DNA from: Candidatus Woykebacteria bacterium RIFCSPLOWO2_01_FULL_43_14
GTDB lineage: Bacteria > Patescibacteriota > Microgenomatia > Woykebacterales > 2-01-FULL-43-14
Assembly (NCBI GenBank): GCA_001816835.1
Contig: MHDB01000014.1
Coordinates: 1-9,142 of the forward strand
Reading direction: 5' to 3'
DNA length: 9,142 nucleotides
The notes beneath the pieces are model-generated. The model saw only the letters and a list, made by a program, of their open reading frames with translations. It was not told the DNA's origin and searched no databases. A program made the translations under genes and the position numbers. This document shows positions 1 through 6,611 of this stretch, piece after piece. How positions within the stretch are numbered: position 1 is the first letter of the stretch; each line of letters opens with the position of its first letter.

Positions 1-921
1 AAGTACGGTTACGATCGACTCAAAGAAAGCAAAATTGAGCGTCTCGGTGCGGTTACAGCGTTGAGCAACCCAGAATTGGCAATATGTATGGAATACACGG
101 ACCTAACTATTGCCTTGCTTAGGGCGGCCGGTATTCCGGCAAGAGAGCTAAACGGATATGCATACACTCAAAACGAAAAGCTTCGACCAGTCTCGATAGG
201 TGGTGATGAAAAAAGCGATATCCTACACGCTTGGGTAGAGTACTACGATAAGGACAAAGGTTACTGGGTTCAGATTGATCCTACCTGGACTTCTACCACA
301 GGGGGCGTGGATTACTTTAACAAGCTTGACAATAATCACCTAGTGTTTGTTATCAAAGGGCTGTCTTCGGAGTCTCCCTACCCGGCGGGTTCGTATAAAT
401 ACGCTGACACCCAGCAGAAAGACATCGACGTTTTTTTTGCCAAGGAATCCACTTTACCAGAGCCGGATCTAGAAGTAAGCCTCAAAGATAAGACAGTTAT
501 TTCCGGTTTTGGAGATAACACGACTATCGAGGTCGTTAACAATACCGGCCGTGGTTATGTGAACATTAAAGTGAAAATAAATTCAGCTGACACAGATCTT
601 ATATCCCAAAAAATAGAGGACGTTGACGTGCTCCCACCCTTTGCAAAAGCTAATATCGACGTAAAGATAAGAGAAGCCAAGCTTTTTACCGACAGAGATG
701 AAGAAGTAAGTATTCTTATAGACGGCCAGAGTGGGCTAGATAGCATTATCAAAGAGATAAAGGAAATTCTTAATATACAACCTTTTTACGTGTACGCTAG
801 ATTACCAATACTACTGATATCAGTTCCCTTAATACTTCTGGCGTCAATAATGATTTTGATTAAGACATTTATTAAAAATCTAAAGATACCTCGTAGTACC
901 CCTCCCCAGACTCTTGGCTAG
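1..921 (+). CDS. Transglutaminase-like membrane-anchored protein, 5'-truncated by window edge
   Basis: The frame is open from base 1, so the true start lies upstream; the TTG at 61 is inside the gene. The visible 306 residues begin in the middle of a transglutaminase-like (papain-fold) core. A Cys in ICMEYTDLTIALLRAAGIP (about residue 29), a His in LHAWVEYY (about 76) and an Asp in QIDPTW (about 93) form the expected Cys-His-Asp triad in the usual order. Beta-rich sequence follows, then one hydrophobic segment (about residues 264-289) and a short basic tail. This suggests an outward-facing catalytic domain held in the membrane by its C-terminus. Families of this type act as cysteine peptidases or cross-linking enzymes on envelope or secreted proteins, and the substrate here is unknown. 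The end of the gene carries the putative -35 box of uvrC. The fold assignment is good; the exact activity is inferred. Confidence 0.8.
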   Translation, partial: KYGYDRLKESKIERLGAVTALSNPELAICMEYTDLTIALLRAAGIPARELNGYAYTQNEKLRPVSIGGDEKSDILHAWVEYYDKDKGYWVQIDPTWTSTTGGVDYFNKLDNNHLVFVIKGLSSESPYPAGSYKYADTQQKDIDVFFAKESTLPEPDLEVSLKDKTVISGFGDNTTIEVVNNTGRGYVNIKVKINSADTDLISQKIEDVDVLPPFAKANIDVKIREAKLFTDRDEEVSILIDGQSGLDSIIKEIKEILNIQPFYVYARLPILLISVPLILLASIMILIKTFIKNLKIPRSTPPQTLG

Positions 922-941
922 TTCTTATATGGTGTGATATT
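914..941 (+). promoter_or_regulatory. Putative uvrC promoter, leaderless geometry
   Basis: TTGGCT (914-919) and GATATT (936-941) are separated by 16 nt, with an extended TGT before the -10 box. The predicted transcription start is at about 948, 2 nt before the uvrC ATG at 950. The -35 box lies in the last codons and stop of the preceding gene. Each hexamer matches 4 of 6 consensus positions, so this is plausible but not strong alone. It gains weight from the same geometry at neighbouring genes. Confidence 0.5.
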
Positions 942-949
942 GTAGCTCC

Positions 950-2197
950 ATGAATCTTAAGAATTTGCCAAACACGCCAGGTGTATACATCTTTAAAAAC
1001 GGACAAGATAGGATTATATACATTGGCAAGGCTAAGAACCTAAAAAATAGAGTTAGTTCCTACTTTCAAAAGTCCTCTCTTTATCCAAAAACCGCAGCGA
1101 TGGTATCCCAAATAGCTGATTTATCCTTTATTGAAGTTCTTTCAGAGATCGAAGCCTTGATCTTGGAGGCGAATCTGATAAAGAAGTACAAGCCTTATTT
1201 CAATGTTCATCTCAAGGATGATAAAGATTATCTTTACGTTAAAATAACGAAGGAGGAATTTCCTAAGATCCAACTCGCTCGCAAAAAAGATCTGGAAGAC
1301 GCGTATAAATATTTTGGGCCATTTCCTGAAAGTACTCAGGTGCGTAAGATAGTCAAAACCCTAAGAAAAGTGTTTCCTTACTCTACTTGTACACCCAATG
1401 CCAAAAGAGCTTGTTTCTACTATCACCTTGGACAGTGCCTAGGTGTGTGTATTAATAAGGTTACTCCAATTGAGTACCGACGGATGATCAGAAGATTTAT
1501 TAGCTTTATGTCCGGCAATAAAGATAGAGTAATAGTTTCATTGACAAGAGAAATGAGACGTCAATCCTACCTGCAAAATTACGAAAAAGCCCTAACTTTA
1601 AAAAAGCAAATTGAAATGATTGGTTACATTACTCAGCCTATTGGTAAGGTGGAGTCTTATATCGAAAATCCCAACCTCATAGAGGAGATTAGGGAGGCCC
1701 AACTACTAGACTTGGCTAAGGATTTGGGTGTAAAAAATAAAATTGTTCGGATCGAGTGTTATGATATTTCCCATTTTATGGGTAGTTACACAGCTGGTTC
1801 AATGGTGGTCCTAAGTAAAGGTGCTCCTGACAAAGCTGAGTATCGCAGATTTCGTATTAAGGAAGTAGCAGGGATCGATGATTACGCTTCGATCAAAGAA
1901 GTGCTTAGGAGAAGGTTTAGCAATAACTGGCAGACCCCGGACTTGGTTGTGGTAGACGGCGGTAAGGGTCAACTGAACGCTGCTTTGGAGGTATTTAGTG
2001 AGTTGGGGTTAACCCACGCGGTTATCGGTCTTGCCAAAAGAGAAGAGCAGGTTTATTTACCTGGGGAAAAGGAGCCTTTAGCCTTAAAAAGGACTGAGAA
2101 GTCGCTACAAATTATTCAACTGATTCGTGATGAAGCACACCGTTTTGCTCTGAAATATCATCGAAAGATGCGCTCAAGTGATTTTTTGACAAAGTAA
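950..2197 (+). CDS. uvrC: UvrABC excinuclease subunit C, short form
   Basis: UvrC makes the two incisions flanking a DNA lesion in nucleotide excision repair, acting with UvrA and UvrB in the cytoplasm. Residues 8-90 are the GIY-YIG nuclease (GVYIF and IIYIGKAKNLKNR). Cys147, 155, 163 and 167 match the four-cysteine region that holds an iron-sulfur cluster in UvrC. Residues about 190-226 form the UvrB-binding UVR segment. Residues about 266-405 form the RNase H-like nuclease with Asp272 (CYDISH), Asp336 (VVDGGKGQ) and His397 (RDEAHRFA). The usual length is about 560-620 residues; this one has 415. Two parts appear to be absent: roughly a hundred residues between the UVR segment and the RNase H core, and the C-terminal helix-hairpin-helix pair. 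Both catalytic centres look intact. The ATG at 950 fits the family N-terminus; no Shine-Dalgarno sequence precedes it. Confidence 0.95.
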   Translation: MNLKNLPNTPGVYIFKNGQDRIIYIGKAKNLKNRVSSYFQKSSLYPKTAAMVSQIADLSFIEVLSEIEALILEANLIKKYKPYFNVHLKDDKDYLYVKITKEEFPKIQLARKKDLEDAYKYFGPFPESTQVRKIVKTLRKVFPYSTCTPNAKRACFYYHLGQCLGVCINKVTPIEYRRMIRRFISFMSGNKDRVIVSLTREMRRQSYLQNYEKALTLKKQIEMIGYITQPIGKVESYIENPNLIEEIREAQLLDLAKDLGVKNKIVRIECYDISHFMGSYTAGSMVVLSKGAPDKAEYRRFRIKEVAGIDDYASIKEVLRRRFSNNWQTPDLVVVDGGKGQLNAALEVFSELGLTHAVIGLAKREEQVYLPGEKEPLALKRTEKSLQIIQLIRDEAHRFALKYHRKMRSSDFLTK

Positions 2198-2214
2198 AGA
2201 TTGGGTGTTAAATT
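2186..2214 (+). promoter_or_regulatory. Strong promoter of the PF04020-type gene, leaderless geometry
   Basis: A perfect -35 box TTGACA (2186-2191) is followed after exactly 17 nt by TAAATT (2209-2214), with an extended TGT (2206-2208). The predicted transcription start is about 2221, 3 nt before the ATG at 2224. The -35 box is formed by the Leu-Thr codons near the end of uvrC. There is no room for a ribosome binding site. Confidence 0.75.
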
Positions 2215-2223
2215 GATTAGTAG

Positions 2224-2628
2224 ATGAAGAAGCTTTTAAGATTGTTTTTCTATAATTCTTCTTCCTTCATTACTGTTTCCTACTCGATCCCTTCGGTGAG
2301 TTTTTCGGAAAATTTAGAGGTGGTGTTCAGAGCGTCACTAATGTACGCCATACTTTCCATGTTTTTGAGACCACTTTTAAACCTGCTAGCCTTGCCCGTA
2401 AACTTCCTAACTTTCGGTCTGTTTGGGTGGATAGTCAATGTTGTTTTACTATACGTGATTAGCCGTATCGAGGTTGGGTACAGAATAACTTCTTACGAGT
2501 TTCCGGGTATTTTTTACCAGGGATTTGTCGTACCAAAGGTGGATCTAGGCACTTTTTGGACAGCTGTACTAGCTTCGTTACTAATAAGTTTTCTTACCTC
2601 TTTCTTGTTATGGTTGGCACATGATTAA
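2224..2628 (+). CDS. PF04020 (phage holin superfamily IV / YvlD-like) membrane protein
   Basis: This is a 134-residue, strongly hydrophobic protein. Residues about 33-58, 59-80 and 110-131 are likely membrane helices. The stretch LRPLLNLLALPVNFLTFGLF, followed by WIVNVVLL, matches the conserved centre of the PF04020 family, where an (R/K)P-(I/L)-L...LP-(I/V)-N-x-L-T-x-G-L-F pattern is typical. The family is named after phage holins, but most bacterial members are chromosomal proteins of unknown function, so lysis should not be assumed. A longer-than-usual insert with Gly and Pro lies between the second and last helices (about 81-109). The gene has its own strong promoter and no Shine-Dalgarno sequence. 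It is followed after 3 nt by the -35 box of secG. Confidence 0.8.
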   Translation: MKKLLRLFFYNSSSFITVSYSIPSVSFSENLEVVFRASLMYAILSMFLRPLLNLLALPVNFLTFGLFGWIVNVVLLYVISRIEVGYRITSYEFPGIFYQGFVVPKVDLGTFWTAVLASLLISFLTSFLLWLAHD

Positions 2629-2631
2629 GAT

Positions 2632-2660
2632 TTGAAATGCATTTCCAGGTATGCTAAACT
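2632..2660 (+). promoter_or_regulatory. secG promoter, leaderless geometry
   Basis: TTGAAA (2632-2637), a 17-nt spacer and TAAACT (2655-2660) with an extended TGC (2652-2654). The predicted start of transcription is about 2667, one base before ATG 2668. The TTG of the -35 box can be mistaken for a start codon of a longer SecG. Confidence 0.7.
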
Positions 2661-2667
2661 GACGCAG

Positions 2668-2886
2668 ATGAAACTATACCTGACATTATTCCAAGTTATA
2701 CTTTCTGTTGGCTTAATTTTTCTAGTTCTGACCCAGGCAAAAGGAGCAGGACTTTCAAATGTTTTTGGAGGAGAAGGTGGGATTTATCGAACTAAGAGAG
2801 GTTTTGAAAAGATGCTCCACTATGCCACAATTGTTTTTTCAATTCTTTTTTTCGCGACTTCCCTTGTGATAGTTCTCTACAGCTAG
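2668..2886 (+). CDS. secG: Protein translocase subunit SecG
   Basis: SecG is the small accessory subunit of the SecYEG channel that exports unfolded proteins across the cytoplasmic membrane. The 72 residues show two membrane helices (about 3-22 and 50-70) joined by the conserved cytoplasmic loop: TQAKGAGLSNVFGG, then a basic TKRGFEKML just before helix 2. The length matches compact SecG proteins. A start at TTG 2632 would add 12 residues (MKCISRYAKLTQ), but that TTG is the -35 box of a clear promoter whose start point is at the ATG 2668, so 2668 is chosen. The next gene begins 4 nt after the stop, so the two are probably one transcript. Confidence 0.93.
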   Translation: MKLYLTLFQVILSVGLIFLVLTQAKGAGLSNVFGGEGGIYRTKRGFEKMLHYATIVFSILFFATSLVIVLYS

Positions 2887-2890
2887 AAAC

Positions 2891-4489
2891 ATGGCTAAAA
2901 AACTTCGTTTTTATTATTGGTTCTTGAGAGGACTTTTTGGTAGGCATAAAGTCACTTTTGGCTTTATTTTTCTGACCGTTATTTTGACAACCTTGTTTTG
3001 GTCTAGTATTACCAATGTTTTGTTTATTGATCCTGTTAAGAAGCTCGGTAGTCGGTTTGATCGTCAATACTATACTGAGGCCGTAATAGGTACACCCAGG
3101 GTGGTTAACCCCCTTTTTGCGAGCACTGACCTTGAAAAAGATATTAATGAGTTAGTATTTCAGGGGCTATTCAATACTACTTCAGGCGGAGATGTCACCC
3201 CAGAACTAGTTGAAACCTTTATTTTAAATGGCGATAGGGAGTACGTGTTAAACCTTAGAAAAGACATCCACTGGCACGATGGTCTGCCGTTTACCGCAAG
3301 AGACGTAATTTATACCATACATATAGCCCAAAACCCAGACTATAAATCCCGATACTTCGACGTTCTGAAGGATGTCACTGTAGAAAAAGTAACTGATTAT
3401 CAAATCAAGATGATATTAAAGGATCCTTTTGCTCCATTCTTGTCGACACTCGATTTTGGCATTATCCCGGAACATATTCCATTGACTAAGTACCGTCCGA
3501 TCGGAACAGGTGGTTTCAGGGTAAAGAGTTTGGATAAAACTCAAATCGTTCTAACCAAAAACTGGTTAGATCTCACTCTAAAGTTTTATCCTGATTACAA
3601 CTCAGCTCTAAATGCCTTGAAAGTCGGTGAGGTCCAGGGTCTGGGTGGAGTTTTCCCTAAAGATGCGCTAGATTTAGCAAATTGGCCAAATCTTAAAGTT
3701 TACTCTCAACCAACCTATCGTAGATTCGTTGCCCTTTATTTTAACCTAAAATCAGAAAATGCAGGGGACAAACTACTGCGACAGGTTTTGAGGAATGCTA
3801 TTCCCAAAGCTAAAATAGTTAATGAGGTTACTCAGGATAGCGGAGCTGTAGCTTATGGTCCGATCCAATCTACCTCGTGGGCAAGCGCTAACAATAGCGA
3901 CCCGGAATTTAATCTGGAGACCTCAGTTGGTAATCTAAAAAAACTAGGTTGGGTTAAAAATAATGGATTTTGGGAAAAGGATGGTAAGGTGCTCAATCTT
4001 AGCATATCCTACCCCAATGCCCCCTTGCTCAAGGACACAGCGAAAATAGTGATCGAGGCTTGGCGCACTCTTGGTATTAAGGTGGAAGAAAAAATTTATG
4101 ATTCAATCCACTTCAAAGAGCAAGTTGTAATACCGAAAAATTTTGAAGTAGTCTTATTCTCCCAAGAGATATCGCCCGACCCTGATCAGTACACACTTTG
4201 GCACTCAACCCAAGTTCTAAACGGCAACATTTCAGGTTTCAGTTCAGAAAAAGCTGACAAGATGCTTGAGGATGGCCGCAAAATTTTAAAAAGGGAGGAA
4301 CGAAAGGAGAAATATCTCAACTTCCAAAAATATGTTAGTGACGAAGTTCCGGCAATCTTTTTGTACTTTCCACCCTATAACTACGTGGTGTCAAGTCGAA
4401 TAAAAGATCTAAGGCTTGAAGATTTTAATGTTCCTTCGAACCGGTTTAACAATGCGCTAGATTGGCACATTGAGAAACGGTTTTTTTGA
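2891..4489 (+). CDS. ABC-type peptide-binding protein, solute-binding family 5
   Basis: This 532-residue protein resembles OppA/DppA-type substrate-binding proteins, which capture oligopeptides or nickel and other ligands outside the membrane. Residues about 22-46 are one uncleaved-looking membrane helix after a basic N-terminus; no lipobox Cys is seen. The family pattern follows: a signature near residues 83-95 (KDINELVFQGLFN), YVLNLRKDIHWHDGLPFTARDVIYTI (about 118-143, running into the family motif), LDFGIIPEHI, GTGGFRV and, near the end, DPDQYTLWHS. Only the binding protein is present here; no permease or ATPase gene lies nearby. It starts 4 nt after secG, without a Shine-Dalgarno sequence or a convincing promoter of its own, so co-transcription and translational coupling with secG are likely. 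Its 3' end overlaps the convergent carboxypeptidase gene by 33 bp. The ligand is unknown. Confidence 0.9.
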   Translation: MAKKLRFYYWFLRGLFGRHKVTFGFIFLTVILTTLFWSSITNVLFIDPVKKLGSRFDRQYYTEAVIGTPRVVNPLFASTDLEKDINELVFQGLFNTTSGGDVTPELVETFILNGDREYVLNLRKDIHWHDGLPFTARDVIYTIHIAQNPDYKSRYFDVLKDVTVEKVTDYQIKMILKDPFAPFLSTLDFGIIPEHIPLTKYRPIGTGGFRVKSLDKTQIVLTKNWLDLTLKFYPDYNSALNALKVGEVQGLGGVFPKDALDLANWPNLKVYSQPTYRRFVALYFNLKSENAGDKLLRQVLRNAIPKAKIVNEVTQDSGAVAYGPIQSTSWASANNSDPEFNLETSVGNLKKLGWVKNNGFWEKDGKVLNLSISYPNAPLLKDTAKIVIEAWRTLGIKVEEKIYDSIHFKEQVVIPKNFEVVLFSQEISPDPDQYTLWHSTQVLNGNISGFSSEKADKMLEDGRKILKREERKEKYLNFQKYVSDEVPAIFLYFPPYNYVVSSRIKDLRLEDFNVPSNRFNNALDWHIEKRFF

Positions 4490-5443
4490 GGTATTAATTA
4501 ATAACGTTTTGGCGTATTCCAGCAAACTTTCAGTGTCGCCTTTACGGTCGTCTGATCCTAGCACCACAACCAAGATTTCGTTATTTTCCACGTTCACTAG
4601 CGTGACCAGACACTTGTTTGCTTCTGGGGTATAGCCGGGTTTGATGCCCAAATATCCTGGATAATCAATTAGTGGCGAAGTGTTTCCTAGATAAAAGTTT
4701 TTATGGTTTTCACGATCGTTGACGGTATAGGGTATCAGTATTTCTCGCTCGGAAACAATTTCTCGAAAAGCAGACTTACTCAGAGCGTACTTAGATAATA
4801 TGGCCATATCCTTTGGAGTCGTGAAGTGAATCCCATCCCCTTCCAGACCAGAAGGGTTCACGAAAAAAGTATCGTTCATACCTAGCTCTTTTGCCTTTTG
4901 GTTCATAAGCTCGACAAACTCGGACCTATTTCCCGAAACACCTTCGGCAATAGATTCAGCAGCATCATTACCAGAGACAAGCATTAGTCCTTGTACCAGC
5001 TGCTTTATGGTCAGTTTTTCACCAGGATAGAGGCCCATACTATCAGGTTCGATACTGGCTGCCGTCTGGGTTACTGTGACTATATCGTCCAATTTTTTAT
5101 TTTCCAAAGCTAACACCGCAGTCATTATTTTGATCGTACTGGCTGCAGGGGAGCGCTTTGACGAATTTTTCTCAAAGAAAATTTTATTGCTGGTTAGATT
5201 AATGCCGATTGCTGAAGTAGCGCCTAAAACTGGGGGTGAAGGTAATTGCGTACCCTCCAGCTGATCAAATTTCCAATATGGAGGGTAAGTTTTGTTGGGT
5301 ATGCTCTCTGAGGTACCTAATACTTGCTCTGGAGATGACAAAATTTGATTGTCGAAGAAAGGAATTTTCTGAGTGTAAATACCGATTGCGGCTAAGGCGA
5401 TGACACTGAAAACTATCGTTATAATTTTAGTGACTTTGACCAC
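4457..5443 (-). CDS. D-alanyl-D-alanine carboxypeptidase (PBP5/DacA-type, peptidase S11)
   Basis: Enzymes of this family remove the terminal D-Ala from peptidoglycan pentapeptides on the outer face of the membrane. A basic N-terminus and hydrophobic segment (about residues 7-24) anchor or export the protein. The active-site motifs are in order: S-T-I-K (about 102-105, nucleophile Ser and Lys), S-G-N (about 157-159) and K-P-G (about 268-270), where K-T-G is the usual third motif. NPSGLEGDGIHFTT is also typical. The C-terminal beta-rich domain and amphipathic anchor of Escherichia coli PBP5 are absent. The open frame can start at TTG 5446 or GTG 5443; the promoter predicts transcription starting at 5443, which favours GTG. 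Its promoter lies in the end of the upstream M14 gene. The second half of the protein is well conserved, so the function is secure apart from the unusual K-P-G. Confidence 0.92.
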   Translation of the reverse strand: MVKVTKIITIVFSVIALAAIGIYTQKIPFFDNQILSSPEQVLGTSESIPNKTYPPYWKFDQLEGTQLPSPPVLGATSAIGINLTSNKIFFEKNSSKRSPAASTIKIMTAVLALENKKLDDIVTVTQTAASIEPDSMGLYPGEKLTIKQLVQGLMLVSGNDAAESIAEGVSGNRSEFVELMNQKAKELGMNDTFFVNPSGLEGDGIHFTTPKDMAILSKYALSKSAFREIVSEREILIPYTVNDRENHKNFYLGNTSPLIDYPGYLGIKPGYTPEANKCLVTLVNVENNEILVVVLGSDDRKGDTESLLEYAKTLLINTSKKPFLNVPI

Positions 5444-5449
5444 CAATAT

Positions 5450-5478
5450 ATCTTAGCAAGCTTTTTATTTAGGGGCAA
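5450..5478 (-). promoter_or_regulatory. Carboxypeptidase gene promoter inside the end of the M14 gene
   Basis: On the minus strand TTGCCC (5478-5473), a 17-nt spacer and TAAGAT (5455-5450) with an extended TGC (5458-5456). The predicted transcription start is at 5443, exactly at the GTG start codon. The -35 box overlaps the last codons of the M14 gene, which ends at 5465. Both hexamers match 4 of 6 consensus bases. Confidence 0.6.
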
Positions 5479-6244
5479 GGATAAAATTTAGGAAATCTTT
5501 TTGGACACGTACCCGGGAGTTAAATTCTATCTTACCAGGGGTCTCTAAAGTTATTGCTCTAATGACTCTTTTACTCGTAAGCAGGTAGTCGGCAATGGTA
5601 CCATCAATCTGCTCTCCTGACTTCCCGGGTGTTTGATACCCTTTATAGACTATTCCATTCCTAGAGACTGCTCCGTAGATAAACGGCTCTTGGTTAATGC
5701 CGATACCTCTCTTTGAGATTAAACTGAGAAAGTTTAGGTCTTCAGCTAGTATTAGATCATCATTCAACCCATCTCCTGACTCGTATAGATAGACGTGATC
5801 AGAGTCGCTGTCCTCATGGAGATCTATAAAGAGTTGAAACTGCAAGTGGTGCAAAAAATTACGAGTGATTTTTACTTCAGGACTCGTCTGAGGCATGTCG
5901 AAAAGTCTATTTATATCCATCCCGCTACTTCCAAATCTTTCTGACTTTTCAAACCCAATAGGGTTAATGACGGGAATAATGTGGAAGGTAAAGCGGTCTA
6001 AGTATTTTTGAATATCGGATTTGATGAATTCCAGTAGCCCATAAGGGCCTGCTCTTTCCTCGCCGTGAATCCCCGAAGTTATAAGGACTTTGGTGGGTCC
6101 GTTGCCCATAATTGTCCCGTAAAGTTGAACAGGTGCCTTCTGATAGTCAAAGCAACCTATCTCCAACAGCTCAGCGCCTAGCACTGCCAGTGCTTCTTTG
6201 TAGGAAGAAATTAAACTTGTATAGTTTTTATCGTCCGTAAGCAT
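5465..6244 (-). CDS. M14-family zinc metallopeptidase, succinylglutamate desuccinylase/aspartoacylase-like
   Basis: The 259-residue product carries the full zinc site of the M14 carboxypeptidase clan. His60 and Glu63 lie in the HxxE of GIHGEER, His143 in IDLHED, and Glu234 in TLETPG is the likely catalytic Glu. DINRLF (about 110-115) is the Asn-Arg motif that binds the substrate carboxylate in this clan. The size and motif spacing fit the AstE/AspA branch better than long carboxypeptidases. Substrates in the family range from N-acyl amino acids to peptidoglycan peptides. The neighbouring carboxypeptidase gene suggests, but does not show, a role in wall peptide processing. No signal peptide is seen with the chosen start. 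ATG 6244 is preferred over TTG 6280 because that TTG is the -35 box of a clear promoter pointing at 6245. Confidence 0.85.
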   Translation of the reverse strand: MLTDDKNYTSLISSYKEALAVLGAELLEIGCFDYQKAPVQLYGTIMGNGPTKVLITSGIHGEERAGPYGLLEFIKSDIQKYLDRFTFHIIPVINPIGFEKSERFGSSGMDINRLFDMPQTSPEVKITRNFLHHLQFQLFIDLHEDSDSDHVYLYESGDGLNDDLILAEDLNFLSLISKRGIGINQEPFIYGAVSRNGIVYKGYQTPGKSGEQIDGTIADYLLTSKRVIRAITLETPGKIEFNSRVRVQKDFLNFILAPK

Positions 6245-6251
6245 AGTAAGA

Positions 6252-6280
6252 ATTCTAACAATACTTACAGGAGCCGACAA
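6252..6280 (-). promoter_or_regulatory. M14 gene promoter, leaderless geometry
   Basis: On the minus strand TTGTCG (6280-6275), a 17-nt spacer and TAGAAT (6257-6252, 5 of 6 consensus) with an extended TGT. The predicted transcription start is 6245, one base before ATG 6244. No Shine-Dalgarno sequence is present. Confidence 0.72.
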
Positions 6281-6300
6281 GTGTCACTTGACTGTATCTG

Positions 6301-6306
6301 TATAAT
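6301..6306 (+). promoter_or_regulatory. Perfect -10 box upstream of the 94-residue gene
   Basis: TATAAT at 6301-6306 predicts transcription from about 6313, giving a 14-nt leader before ATG 6327 that begins with the Shine-Dalgarno-like GGGAG (about 6313-6317). No -35 box stands at normal distance; TTGACT at 6288-6293 is only 7 nt away. This is the one gene in the window that appears to have a short leader. The promoter diverges from that of the M14 gene. Confidence 0.45.
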
Positions 6307-6326
6307 TCAACTGGGAGATTAGAGAC

Positions 6327-6611
6327 ATGCCAACGACACGTGGTAGGATACGTCCTTATGCGTCTAAGGGAGAGCTGGAGGCTTATTTAGCCTACCATAG
6401 GGAAATGCTCTTGCGTTTGATAAAAGGTTTGGTGGCCGTACTTATTAAGGAAGACAAGGAGGGTTTTTACTTCGAACTTCAGGTTAGTGAGCGACTAGGT
6501 GACCAGAGGGGGATGAGCTTAGAGGACGCCATACCAGCATTTGCTTGGGAAAACCCAAGGAGCGTGAGGGCTAGAGTAGTGGTAACCAACATAGAGACTC
6601 CTAAACTTTAG
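6327..6611 (+). CDS. Hypothetical protein, 94 residues
   Basis: I do not recognise a family. The start is ATG 6327, preceded by a Shine-Dalgarno-like GGGAG about 9 nt upstream and a TATAAT further up. The N-terminus is basic (TRGRIRPYASKG). A helical, amphipathic stretch follows (about 15-40, ELEAYLAYHREMLLRLIK), then a beta-like part (VAVLIKEDKEGFYFELQV) and an acidic-to-basic end (WENPRSVRARVVVTNIE). There is no signal peptide or membrane segment, so the protein is probably soluble. The gene stands alone between a divergent promoter and a terminator formed by its own last codons. Codon use looks like that of its neighbours, and the clear promoter and terminator argue that it is a real gene. 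It could be a small regulatory or binding protein, but nothing in the sequence settles this. Confidence 0.65.
   Translation: MPTTRGRIRPYASKGELEAYLAYHREMLLRLIKGLVAVLIKEDKEGFYFELQVSERLGDQRGMSLEDAIPAFAWENPRSVRARVVVTNIETPKL

Noticed and set aside
555..752. Open frame of 65 codons on the minus strand
   Set aside because: It is antisense to the transglutaminase-like gene, low in complexity (Ser-rich) and has no promoter.
2224..2628. Phage holin and thus a prophage remnant
   Set aside because: The family is mostly chromosomal, and no other phage gene is present.
2792..3067. Open frame of 91 codons on the minus strand
   Set aside because: It is antisense to the end of secG and the start of the binding-protein gene, with no recognisable motif.
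4487..4489. TGA read as an amino acid, as in some CPR lineages
   Set aside because: No TGA occurs inside any conserved domain here; the TGA at 4487 and at 7364 both fit as normal stops.
4481..4503. T-run plus AT palindrome (TATTAATTAATA) as a shared terminator of the convergent genes
   Set aside because: The T-run precedes rather than follows the palindrome for forward transcripts, and the stem has only A-T pairs.
5076..5264. Open frame of 62 codons on the plus strand
   Set aside because: It is antisense to the active-site region of the carboxypeptidase, so it is a shadow of that gene.
6288..6306. TTGACT with TATAAT as one promoter
   Set aside because: The two hexamers are only 7 nt apart; only the -10 box is kept as evidence.
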